DNA of 64,000 nucleotides from Parazoarcus communis (GTDB lineage Bacteria > Pseudomonadota > Gammaproteobacteria > Burkholderiales > Rhodocyclaceae): positions 1,178,001 to 1,242,000 of the forward strand of contig NZ_CP022187.1 of NCBI RefSeq assembly GCF_003111645.1. Direction: 5' to 3'. The position numbers were made by a program, and so were the translations under genes. Shown piece after piece: positions 8,632-18,100 of the stretch. Numbering within the stretch: position 1 is the stretch's first letter; every line of letters begins with the position of its first letter. The notes beneath the pieces were generated by a model. That model saw nothing but the letters and a program-made list of their open reading frames with translations. It was not told where the DNA came from and ran no database searches.

Positions 8632-8895
8632 GTTCCTGGCCCCTCGATGTTCCAGCGCATGGCATCAGCCGCACATGAACCGGATAGATCCCGACCTCCC
8701 CCATCCGGCGCACGATCGATCGACATTCGCCACAGGATGAGCTGAGCAGAACAAGACTGCGTTGGCTCGAAGGCTGGCAGCCCCGATCAAACATAGACCC
8801 GCAAAATGGAAATGTCGATTTCCGCACTCATGAATACAGAACTGCGGAGATGAACAACGAGCGCCAGGCGGGACAACAACCCGTCAGTCGTGTGC

Positions 8896-9507
8896 TCAGC
8901 GCGTCATCGGGAGCGCTGCCCCCATCACTGCGAACATGCCTCCGCAGACGCGGTTGAACTTGCGCCCGGTGCGTTCGAGGATCGGGCGAATGCGATGGGC
9001 AAGCCGCGCGAGCAGATACTCGACCGCGCATTCGACGACGGCAAAGGTTGCCGCCATGATGACGAACTGCAGCAGCAGATCGGCGTGCGGGTCGATGAAC
9101 TGCGGCAGGAAGGCGCCGTAGAACAGCAGCACCTTGGGGTTGGAGATCGCCGCCAGCAGGCCCTGGCGGAACAGCGTCGTCCCCCGCGTATCGACCATGC
9201 GCGCGTCCGGCTGAAGCTGCAGTGGTGGTGCGCGCCACAGCTGAAAGCCGAGCCACACCAGATAGGCGCCACCGATCCACTTCAGTGCGATCAGTGCGTG
9301 AGCGGAGGTCTGCAGCAATGCGCCGATACCCAGCATCGACAGTGCGATCAGACTGACGAAGCCGAGCGCGCCGCCGTATACGGTGAACAGGGTCTTGCGA
9401 TGTCCGTGCAGGGCGCCATGCGTGAGCGCAAGCAGACTGTTCGGGCCAGGCGTGAGCGACAAGCCAATGACCGCGACCAGATAGATCAACCAGATGTGTA
9501 ACTGCAC
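8896..9507 (-). CDS. LysE/RhtB-family exporter
   Basis: The most plausible start is GTG at 9507, giving a 203-residue membrane protein beginning VQLHIWLIYL; upstream codons in this frame are Arg-rich and unlike a transporter. The motif GLSLTPGPNSLLALTHGALHG is the family signature of LysE/RhtB amino-acid and homoserine-lactone exporters, and ISNPKVLLFYGAFLPQFI is the conserved central segment. About six membrane helices are expected. The substrate is probably an amino acid or derivative; no regulator lies next to it. Confidence 0.85.
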   Translation of the reverse strand: MQLHIWLIYLVAVIGLSLTPGPNSLLALTHGALHGHRKTLFTVYGGALGFVSLIALSMLGIGALLQTSAHALIALKWIGGAYLVWLGFQLWRAPPLQLQPDARMVDTRGTTLFRQGLLAAISNPKVLLFYGAFLPQFIDPHADLLLQFVIMAATFAVVECAVEYLLARLAHRIRPILERTGRKFNRVCGGMFAVMGAALPMTR

Positions 9508-9748
9508 CAGACGCTCCCTGCCCCTGCCCGGGCGAGAAAAAGTTGAACGCGAACGCGAGAAATCCGTGAGCCAGGCACCGCAACCCCTGACGCTCACCAG
9601 TGAGCGAGAATGTACCACCCGGTTCCACCGGCGGCACCGGTAAGGATTGTGACGACATTGATACGCTGAATCCATTTTCTCTACACAGTGGGTCGCTACA
9701 GTGTGCTCATCCGCAGGCACGTGCTTGCAGACTCACAGGAGCAGTCTG

Positions 9749-10036
9749 ATGATCAAGGTAGAGCAGTCCTTCTCGCGCGCGGGCTTCGTGGCCACTGTCG
9801 CTTGCAGTTCCGCCCTTCTTCTCGCGCAATCGGCCATCGCACAACAGGGCGGTCCGCGCAAACCGCCGCAGGAGGCACTGGACGCGTGCAAGTCCCTGAG
9901 CGACGGCGCCAGTTGCAGCTTCAGCACGCCTTCCGGCACTGTCAGCGGGACCTGCGCCACGCCCGAGGGCAAGCCACTCGCCTGCCGCTCCGCCCATGGC
10001 CCGAACGAGAGATCGCGTCCGCAGAAGCAGCAGTAA
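9749..10036 (+). CDS. Small exported Cys-containing protein, function unknown
   Basis: A 95-residue protein from ATG 9749 with an AGGAG site upstream. Residues 1-32 look like a Sec signal peptide ending in AIAQQ. The mature part is Pro/Gln/Ser-rich with four Cys (in DACKSL, ASCSFS, GTCATP and LACRSA), which may form two disulfides in the periplasm. I do not recognise a defined function; similar short secreted proteins with the segment CSFSTPSGTVSGTC are widespread in proteobacteria. Confidence 0.7.
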   Translation: MIKVEQSFSRAGFVATVACSSALLLAQSAIAQQGGPRKPPQEALDACKSLSDGASCSFSTPSGTVSGTCATPEGKPLACRSAHGPNERSRPQKQQ

Positions 10037-10298
10037 GCACGCTCGATTCAAGCCGGACCGTTCGTCGCAGACAGCCGGAAACCAGTGCGGATTTCGTGCC
10101 CGGGCCGGTCGTGGGAAGCGCCGGAGAAGGATTTCCACGGGCTCCCGCGGCCGGGCAGGTTTTGTCCCTCAACGCAGACGTCGTAAGATCGCCTCAACGG
10201 GGCCAGCATCGCGCGGCCCGAATGCCGGGACAGTCATCCCCGTCGCTGCAGCAAGGGCACGAGCGCCCTGCTCGCCGAAGCGCGCATGAAGAGCTGTA

Positions 10299-11039
10299 TT
10301 GTTGAGGCCACTCCAATTGGATGAAATCACGAGAATCGTGGTGTACGCGGTTTGCGCAGGGGCCTGCATTCCCCTGGGCGGCGTGCTGGCGAAGTACGAG
10401 CGCCTGCGGCCGTCGTGGCTGGAGAACGAGTTCCGCCATTCCGTGATCGCCTTTGGCGGCGGCATTCTGGCGGCAGCGGTTGCCTTGGTGTTGATTCCCG
10501 AAGGCACCGAATACCTCGGCCACTCGCTATCGAGCACCTTTTTCTTCCTGCTCGGCGGCATTGTGTTCTTTGCGCTGGAGCGCTTCCTGGGGCTGCAACG
10601 CCGCGAGAAGCCACAATTCACCGCGATGCTGCTCGACTACATTCCGGAATCCCTGGCGCTGGGCGGCGCCCTGGCCGCAGGGTCGCGGGCGGCTCCGCTG
10701 CTGGCCCTGTTCATCGGCCTGCAGAACATCCCGGAGGGCTTCAATGCCTACCGTGAATTGAAAGCTGCAAAGCAGCCGGACGCGTCGCGCATCCTCCTTC
10801 TGATGCTGATGCTCGTTCCCATCGGGCCGGTGATCGCCATTCTGGGCTGGCTGTATCTGGGGGACAGGCTCGAACTCCTTGGTGCAAGCATGCTGTTCGC
10901 CTCAGGCGGCATCCTGTACCTGATCTTTCAGGACATCGCACCGCAGTCGCACATGCGCCGCCACTGGGCGCCGCCGCTGGGCGCCGTGCTGGGTTTCAGC
11001 GTCGGCATGCTGGGCAACAATCTGGCGGGCATGTACTAG
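10299..11039 (+). CDS. ZIP-family metal transporter
   Basis: About 246 residues with eight hydrophobic segments. The two metal-site helices of ZIP transporters are clear: DYIPESLALGG and GLQNIPEGFNAY, each carrying the Pro-Glu pair and polar residues that bind Zn2+ or Fe2+. The start is uncertain: TTG at 10299 gives the longest frame, with TTG 10302 or GTG 10338 as alternatives; the nearby ATG is out of frame. ZIP proteins import divalent metal into the cytoplasm, although some bacterial members also move other cations. Confidence 0.8.
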   Translation: MLRPLQLDEITRIVVYAVCAGACIPLGGVLAKYERLRPSWLENEFRHSVIAFGGGILAAAVALVLIPEGTEYLGHSLSSTFFFLLGGIVFFALERFLGLQRREKPQFTAMLLDYIPESLALGGALAAGSRAAPLLALFIGLQNIPEGFNAYRELKAAKQPDASRILLLMLMLVPIGPVIAILGWLYLGDRLELLGASMLFASGGILYLIFQDIAPQSHMRRHWAPPLGAVLGFSVGMLGNNLAGMY

Positions 11040-11113
11040 ACTGATCGGGTCCGGTGCAGCCGCTCACGATTCGTACGCGTCGCTGCGCCTCCTTTCCTTC
11101 GGAACGCCGTCTG

Positions 11114-11716
11114 ATGAACCGGGATAGCTATAACGCCATCGCCCCGTCCTGGGATGCCGCCCGCGCGGGTTTCTACGGACGCGAGCGCGACTACCTGGAA
11201 ACACTGCTCTGTGGGCTGCCTGCTGGCGCGAAGGTGCTCGATCTGGGCTGCGGAACCGGCAGGCCGATTGCGGAACACATTCTTGCCGCGGGCCATGCGC
11301 TCACCGGCATCGATCAGTCCGAAGCGCTTCTGGCGCTCGCGCGCGAACGCTTTCCGCAGGCCACATGGATCCACACCCGGATCGAATCCTTCAGCACCGA
11401 AGAACGCTTCCACGCGATCGTGTGCTGGGATGCGCTGTTTCATATCGACCGCACCATGCATGAAACACTGCTGAGGCGTTTTCGCGCCATGCTCCTGCCG
11501 GGCGGACGCATGATGCTGACCTGCGGCGGCTCCGAACACCCCGCGTTCACCGACACCATGTTCGGCCAGCCCTTCCATTACGACTCGCATCCACCGGAGA
11601 CCGTGCTCGAAATGCTCACCGGACTCGGCTTCGAGGCGCTTGTGTCGGAGTTCATGAATCTGCCCACGTCAGGCCGGGACAAGGGGCGCTACGCAGTCGT
11701 CGTGCGCACGACTTGA
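11114..11716 (+). CDS. Class I SAM-dependent methyltransferase
   Basis: A 200-residue protein starting MNRDSYNAIAPSWDAARAGF. Motif I for S-adenosylmethionine binding is VLDLGCGTGRPIAEHI, followed by the acidic loop TGIDQSEALLALAR and the FHAIVCWDALFHID segment. Such small methyltransferases act on diverse metabolites; the acceptor cannot be predicted. It stands alone, convergent with the large acyl-ligase gene. Confidence 0.85.
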   Translation: MNRDSYNAIAPSWDAARAGFYGRERDYLETLLCGLPAGAKVLDLGCGTGRPIAEHILAAGHALTGIDQSEALLALARERFPQATWIHTRIESFSTEERFHAIVCWDALFHIDRTMHETLLRRFRAMLLPGGRMMLTCGGSEHPAFTDTMFGQPFHYDSHPPETVLEMLTGLGFEALVSEFMNLPTSGRDKGRYAVVVRTT

Positions 11717-11741
11717 GCGCCCCCTGAATCGCCACGCCCGC

Positions 11742-14570
11742 TCACACGCCGGGCTGAGCGCCCGGCCTCGCGGCACTCGCCAGATCCGGCTCGCCGCAGT
11801 GCGCGAGGATGTGCTGGCGCACGCCGTTCCGCAGCGCGAGCACGCCATGCCAGTCTGAAGCTTCGGGCACGACCGGCGGACAGATGGTGACACCGAGCGG
11901 ACCGGGGCGCGGACGCCACGAGTCTCCAGGCAGGATCTGCCGGGTGCCGGTGATGGCGATCGGCACCACCGGCAGGTGGTTTTCGGCCGCAACCTGAAAC
12001 GCACCGAGGCGGAACGGCCGCAGCCCCGGGCGTGCAGTGAAGGTGCCCTCGGCAAAGAAGAACAGCGGCGGGTTGGCGCGTGCCGCGGTCGCCAGCGCCT
12101 GCGCGTCGGCTACGCCACGACGCGAATCAAATCGTTCGACGAAGTGCGCCCCCATGCGCTCGAACAGCGGACGCATCACCCGGTTGCTCTTGAACTCTGC
12201 CTTGGTGACGAAGGCGACGGGGTGCGGCAGCACGGACGCAAGCACCAGCCCGTCAGCATAGCTCGCATGGTTGGCCACCAGCACGCAGGGACCGGTGGGC
12301 AGATGTTCCAGCCCGGCGACCTGCAGACGATTGCCGCTCAGTACGCGGAAGACACGCGCCAGCTGATGCACCACCGCCCAGCGCTGCTCAAGCCGGGGCA
12401 ATGTGAAGATCCCCACGGCCGCAATCGGTGAAAGCACGGCGAATACAGTCCACACCCAGGTCCCGTAGAGTCTGGCGCTGGCACGACGCGCAAAACCGCG
12501 CACCCTGCCCGGCACACTCGCCACAAACAGCCGCGTCGCCTGCAGCCAGGCCGCGCGGCCGGCGGCACCCAGCGTGCCATCCCGCCAGGCATCGCGAATC
12601 GCTGCGCGCCGGATCTTGCCGCTCGAGGTCTTCAGCACCGCGTGCGGCGGCGCAAGCACCACCACATCGGGCGGCAGGCCCAGCTCGTCCGCCGCCGCGG
12701 CGACAATCCTGCGCTCCAGCGCCTGTCGGGCAGCGGCATCCTGCTCGCGGGTTTCTGCGACGACGACCAGCTGCTCATCGCCGTGCTGGGGGTCGGCAGC
12801 ACCGAAGACCGCCACGCAGCCCTTGCGTACCCCCGGCAGCTCGCCGATCGCATGCTCGAGGTCATACGGATAGAAATTGCGCCCGCCGCGAATGATCATG
12901 TCCTTGGCACGACCGGTGAAATACACCTCGCCATCGGCGAGATACGCGTAGTCACCTGTCACCAGCCAGCCGTCGTGAAACAGGCCTGCAGTGGCATCGG
13001 GATTGCGGAAATAGCCCCGCGTCGCCGACGGGCCGCGGAACTCGAGACTGCCGACAACACGTTCGGGCAGCTCGCTGCCGGCATCGTCGACGATCCGCAG
13101 TTCGTGCCCCGGCAAGGCCGAGCCGCAGGACACGAAGTGCATCGCCGATGCATCGCCGGCTGCTGCAGTTTCGGCACGTCCATTGCGTGTCAGGGCTTCG
13201 CGCCCGACCGCATCGATGCGCGCCCCGCGTCCCGGAGGCGATACGGTGAGACCGACCGAACACTCGGCGAGCCCATAGACGGGCGCGAGCGCTTCCGGCC
13301 GCAATCCGTAGGCACCAAACGCCTCGCGGAAGCGCTCCAGCGTGGCGGGACTGATCGCTTCGGCGCCGTTGGCCGCGAAGCGCCAGGACGACAGGTCGAG
13401 CCCGTCCAGCGGCTGCCCGGCGAGACGCTTGACGCACAGATCGAAGGCGAAGTTCGGGGCCGCCGTGACCGTACCGCGATGACGATGGATCGCCCACAGC
13501 CAGCGCTCGGGGCGGGCAAGGAAATCCAGCGGAGACATCAGCACCAGCGGATAGGCGTGATACACGCTGCCAAGCCAGGCGCCGATCAGCCCCATGTCGT
13601 GGTAAAGCGGCAGCCAGCTCACCGCGACATCGGTCGAGCTCAGCCCGACCCCGCGACCCCAGGCGCGGATATTGGCGAGCAGGTTGGCGTGGGTCAGCAT
13701 CACGCCCTTCGGATCGCCGGTCGAGCCGGAAGTGTATTGCAGCAGTGCCAGGTCGTCCGCACCGGCCTGTACGCGCGGCAGGGGTTCCGCATCGAGCTCG
13801 CCGGGCGTGAGCACCTTGTCCAGCGTCGGGCACAGCCCGGTCAGCATCTGCGCCAGCGGACGCACACGGTCGAAGGTAATCATCACCCGCGCTTCACAAT
13901 TGCGCAGAATGCCGCCCTGACGGCGCAGGTGATCCTCGAGTTGTGCAGGGCGTGCCGGCGGATAGATCGGCACCGGCACCGCGCCGGCCATCAGCACGCC
14001 ATAGAAGCTGCACAGGAAATCCAGCCCGGTCGGCAGCATCAGCGCAACCGCGTGCCCGGGCTGCACCCCTGCCTGCGCCAGCGCTCCGGCGACCCGCGCC
14101 GCCGCATCGGCGAGCTGTCGGTAGCTCAGGGTCTCGGTTTCGTCCTCGCTGCGGTAGAAGGTGACGTGGATACGTTCGGGGTGGCGCGCAACATGCCAGT
14201 TCAGCACCTCGACCAGCGTCGATGCGTCCTCCGGACTGCCTGCAGTCTGCTCGGGCGTCGCCAGCGCCACCTTGCCGGTCCGCGCCGCCGGCAGCGGGCG
14301 GTGCCCGGCGACTTCGAGCGCAGCCAGCAGCTGACGCGGCGTTTCCACCCTCCCCAGCGTATCGTCCGGAAGTCGAACATCGAAGCTGCGCTCCACGCGG
14401 GCGAGGAGTTCGACCCGCGCCAGACTGTCGAGGCCCAGGTCGCGGTCGAACTGGCTGTCGAGGCCGGCACGCAACAGCGCCCCCGGCTGGAGCTCGCGGA
14501 TGACCGTATCGACAAGGTTCAACAAGGCATGGCCATCGTGCTGCGGGTCGGGTTTCAAGAATCTCTCCAT
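11742..14570 (-). CDS. ACP / fatty-acyl-AMP ligase / PlsC acyltransferase fusion
   Basis: The likely start is ATG 14570 (942 residues). Three domains are visible. An N-terminal acyl carrier protein (about 10-90) has the phosphopantetheine Ser at S49 in DLGLDSLARVE. An acyl-AMP ligase (about 100-650) carries LLQYTSGSTGDPKGVMLTH and GDYAYLADGEVYFTGRAKDM. A C-terminal glycerolipid acyltransferase (about 710-920) has the NHASYAD (H-x4-D) and FFAEGTF blocks. The enzyme should activate a free fatty acid, load it onto its own ACP and pass it to a lipid or other acceptor in the membrane. Aas has a related but reversed layout without an ACP. It diverges from the cobalamin-riboswitch operon and ends convergent with a methyltransferase. 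The acceptor is unknown. Confidence 0.85.
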   Translation of the reverse strand: MERFLKPDPQHDGHALLNLVDTVIRELQPGALLRAGLDSQFDRDLGLDSLARVELLARVERSFDVRLPDDTLGRVETPRQLLAALEVAGHRPLPAARTGKVALATPEQTAGSPEDASTLVEVLNWHVARHPERIHVTFYRSEDETETLSYRQLADAAARVAGALAQAGVQPGHAVALMLPTGLDFLCSFYGVLMAGAVPVPIYPPARPAQLEDHLRRQGGILRNCEARVMITFDRVRPLAQMLTGLCPTLDKVLTPGELDAEPLPRVQAGADDLALLQYTSGSTGDPKGVMLTHANLLANIRAWGRGVGLSSTDVAVSWLPLYHDMGLIGAWLGSVYHAYPLVLMSPLDFLARPERWLWAIHRHRGTVTAAPNFAFDLCVKRLAGQPLDGLDLSSWRFAANGAEAISPATLERFREAFGAYGLRPEALAPVYGLAECSVGLTVSPPGRGARIDAVGREALTRNGRAETAAAGDASAMHFVSCGSALPGHELRIVDDAGSELPERVVGSLEFRGPSATRGYFRNPDATAGLFHDGWLVTGDYAYLADGEVYFTGRAKDMIIRGGRNFYPYDLEHAIGELPGVRKGCVAVFGAADPQHGDEQLVVVAETREQDAAARQALERRIVAAAADELGLPPDVVVLAPPHAVLKTSSGKIRRAAIRDAWRDGTLGAAGRAAWLQATRLFVASVPGRVRGFARRASARLYGTWVWTVFAVLSPIAAVGIFTLPRLEQRWAVVHQLARVFRVLSGNRLQVAGLEHLPTGPCVLVANHASYADGLVLASVLPHPVAFVTKAEFKSNRVMRPLFERMGAHFVERFDSRRGVADAQALATAARANPPLFFFAEGTFTARPGLRPFRLGAFQVAAENHLPVVPIAITGTRQILPGDSWRPRPGPLGVTICPPVVPEASDWHGVLALRNGVRQHILAHCGEPDLASAARPGAQPGV

Positions 14571-14810
14571 GCGTACGTCCCTGCAGACCTCCCCTGATAA
14601 AGGCTTGATCCGCGCCGCCAGCGCGTGCCCCGTCTTGCGGGCAAGATGCGGCACCTGCCGCCCTCACCCTGACTACGATGCTCGGCGCGCATGAAGATTC
14701 CCCGTGCGCAACGACAGCGACGACGCAGCGGAAGCTCATGCACTGTTCAAGGGGAATCCCGATGTCCTTGACTCGTCCTTCGAACTTGTTAAGCTTGCGG
14801 CCTGTTTTTC

Positions 14811-15036
14811 AGGTGCCTGAACGCAAATCCATTGCGTTCGGGGTAAACGGGAAACGGGTGCGCTCTTGGAGCAATGCCCGTACTGCCCCCGCAACGGTAA
14901 GCAGATTCAACCCTTCGGCCGTGCCTCCCGGCATCGGCAGCCACTGCGCAGATCGCGTTCATCGCGGCGTGGGAAGGCGAAGGTGTTTTGTCGAACCCTG
15001 GTGTTCGGCAATCTGCGAGTCCGGAGACCGGCCTGA
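14811..15036 (+). ncRNA. Cobalamin riboswitch
   Basis: The leader shows the conserved blocks in order: AGGTGCCTGA at the 5' end, GGTAAACGGGAA, a CCCCCGCAACGGTAAGC block, the B12 box GCCACTGC at 14940-14947, GTGGGAAGGCGAAGG near 14970, and GAGTCCGGAGACCGGCCTG at 15017-15035. It precedes the CobN/HmuS-like gene by about 130 bases. A short GTGGC/GCCAC hairpin at 15055-15069 may be part of the expression platform. Adenosylcobalamin binding should lower expression of the downstream operon. Confidence 0.93.
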
Positions 15037-15165
15037 AATCGAGAGAGATGCGCAGTGGCGGGGTGCCACACAGGTTTCGTTTTTATTTTGCCAGCCCCTT
15101 CCCCCGGCCGTTTCACGTGATCAATAACAAGCCGCGAGCGGGAGCGCCGCGGCAGGAATTCTTTC

Positions 15166-18100
15166 ATGCCATTTCCGACACGCCCGTTCCGCTGGCCGGG
15201 CCTGGGGGCCGCGCTGTGCCTCGCTTTCTTGCTGCTTTCGCAGCCACTGCTGGCCGCTGACAAAAGCGTCCTCGCCATCGTGTCTGACCGTTCCGCACCC
15301 ACGCTGGTCGCCGGCGCACACGAACTCCTGAGCGCGCGCAAGGGCCAGGTCATCCACATCCGCAGCGTCAGCCAGCTGGCAGAAATGGACGACAGGCAAT
15401 TGCAGGCCCTGATCGCGGAGCACCAGGCCGTGCTGATGATCGCGGTGTTCGGCGAGCCCGTCGAGCGCCTGCTGAACATGCCTTACCCACAGGGGCAGGC
15501 GCGCATGGTGCTGCACAGCGACCGGCGCCTGCTGCCGCTGCAGCACGACCGCAATGGCAGCATCTTCGCCAAGGACATCCCCGAGGCAATCGTCAGCGAG
15601 AAGGCGGCCCTGAGCGGCACCGATGAGCTGTCCCGGCTCAAGGCCGCCCAGCCGCGCCATGCAGACTGGCTGCACGCACGCGCGTACTGGGTGAATCGTT
15701 CGGTAGACAACGCCGCCAGCCTGCTCGACCTGGTTGCCAGTGGCGGTGTGCGACAGAAACCCGTCACCCTTGTGCCGGCCGTGCGCACCGCCCTGCATGA
15801 CAAGGGTGGCGTGCGCTGGATGGACGCAGCGGAACTGGGCCGGCAGATCAACCTGAACCGGCGCACCCTGTGGATTCTGGATCACGACACCGGCGACCTT
15901 GCAGGCGAATGGGCGCTGCATCAGCAGCTGTGTGCGGCGCAGGACTGGCAGTGCGTGTCGGTACTGGCGGCCTGGGGCCCGCCGAGCGTGAGCGCGGTCG
16001 ACACCATCGCGGCACTGACGGCGAAGCAGCGCGGCGCAACCGCGATCGTCGCGGTGCAGGATTTCGTCATCGGCGGCGGCGAAGGCCGCGAAACGGTGAG
16101 CGCGGCACTGGAAAAGCTCGATGTGCCGGTGATCAAGGCGCTGCGCATGAGCGAATGGAGTGAGGCCGACTGGCAGCTGTCGGATCAGGGCATTCCGCGC
16201 GACGCGATCCACTACCGTCTCGCCATGCCCGAACTGCAGGGCGTGAGCCAGCCTCAGGTGGTGGCACTGGCCGAACCCGCACAGCTCGACCCGCTGACCG
16301 GCGCGCAGGTCTCGCGCAGCAAGCCTGTGGTGCCCGAGATCGAGCGCCAGGCGCGGCGCCTCAACAACTGGCTGCGGCTGCAGGAAAAGAAGAACGCCGA
16401 CAAGCGCATCGCCATCGTCTATTACAACCATCCGCCCGGCCGCCACAACATTGGCGCCGACAACCTCAACGTGCCCGAGAGCCTGCTCGACATGCTGCGC
16501 AGCCTGAAGGCCGCCGGCTACAAGACCGGCGACCTGCCCGCCGACGGCAAGGCCCTGCTCGATCTGCTGCAGGCCAGCGGCGTGAACCTGCCCGAAGACC
16601 GGCAGGCGCTGCAGGACATGTCGAAGCGGGTGCAGACCCTGACGGCGGCAGACTACGAGGCGTGGTTCAAGACCCTGCCCGCCAGCGTTCAGGCGGAGAT
16701 GGTGAATGGCCCCCTCGGCGCACTGCAGCAACTGATGCAGGATCAGGCGGCGTCGATTGCGGGGCTCGAGTCGATGAGCGAACGTCTGGCGCGAATCGGC
16801 CTGCTCAGGCAGCGCATGGAGCGCACCGTCAGCGACCTGCAGCACGCGCTCGACGGCCTGCGGCACAAGGGCCGCCCGCGTGCGCTCGATCTGCTCGCAC
16901 AGCTCGAAGTGGCCTATCGCAACGCCCTCGATGCGCTGGCCAGGGGCGAGGCACCGCAATGGCAGCCGAGCCAGCAGCTTGCACAGGCGCTGATCGCAAT
17001 GCAGATCGAGGGTATTCGCGGCTGGGGCGCTGCCCCCGGCAAGGTGATGGTGTGGGAAGGCCGGCAGCTCATCCCCGGCGTGCGTTTCGGCAATGTCTTT
17101 CTCGGGCCGCAACCTCCGCGTGGCTGGGAGCTGAACGAAGAGCTGCTGCACGCCAACATGTCCTTCCCGCCGCCGCACCAGTACCTCGGCTTCTACCATT
17201 ACCTGCACTCGGTATTCAAGGCCGACGCGCTGGTGCATGTGGGCCGCCACTCGACCTATGAGTTCCTGCCCAAGCGCAGCGCGGGCCTGAGCGAGAGCGA
17301 CTACCCGAGTCTGGTCGCGGGCGATCTGCCCGGCATCTACCCCTACATCGTCGACGGCGTGGGCGAAGGCATTCAGGCCAAGCGCCGCGGGCTCGCCGTG
17401 ATGGTGGACCACCTCACACCGCCGCTGGCGATCACCGAGCTGTACGACGATCTGCTCGAACTGCGACAGCTGATCGAGAGCGCCGAAGCTGCCACCGACG
17501 GCTACACCCGCAGCGAGGCGGTGCAGACCCTGCGCCGCAAGATCGACAGCATGGGCCTGCGTGAGGAGCTGACCGCCAGTATGGACGAGGAGCTCAAGGT
17601 GCGCGGCATCGGCTTCGACGACATCGACGAGGCGCTGCTGCTGCACGAGGTCGGCCACTACCTGACCAAGCTGCAGGAAGACTTCATGCCCCTCGGCCTG
17701 CATGTGTTCGGCCGCGCCTGGTCGCGCGATGCGATCGACACCATGATGAAGTCCATGCTCGACGGTGGCGCGCCCGACAGCGCCGAGGCCAGGCGCTGGC
17801 GCGCGCAGCTGCAGGCCTCGCCCAGGGCCGAGATGGCTGCGCTCATCAGGGGGCTGGATGGCGGGTTCGTCGCACCCGGCAAGGGCAACGACCCGATCCG
17901 CACGCCCGAGGCGCTGCCGACCGGGCGCAACTTCTATGCGCTCGACGGCAGCCTGCTGCCCACCAAGCTCGCGTACGAAACCGGCTCGACGCTTGCCGGC
18001 CAGGTGCTCTCCGGCGAGACCGGCGTCGCCGCCTACACCAAGGAAGTGGCGGCGAACAAACAGGGCGTGATCCTGTGGGCCTCGGACGCGGTTCGCGACG

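Noticed and set aside
12642-14597. 651-codon plus-strand frame opposite the acyl-ligase fusion
   Set aside because: Arg/Gln/His-rich sequence without motifs, antisense to three well-defined domains.
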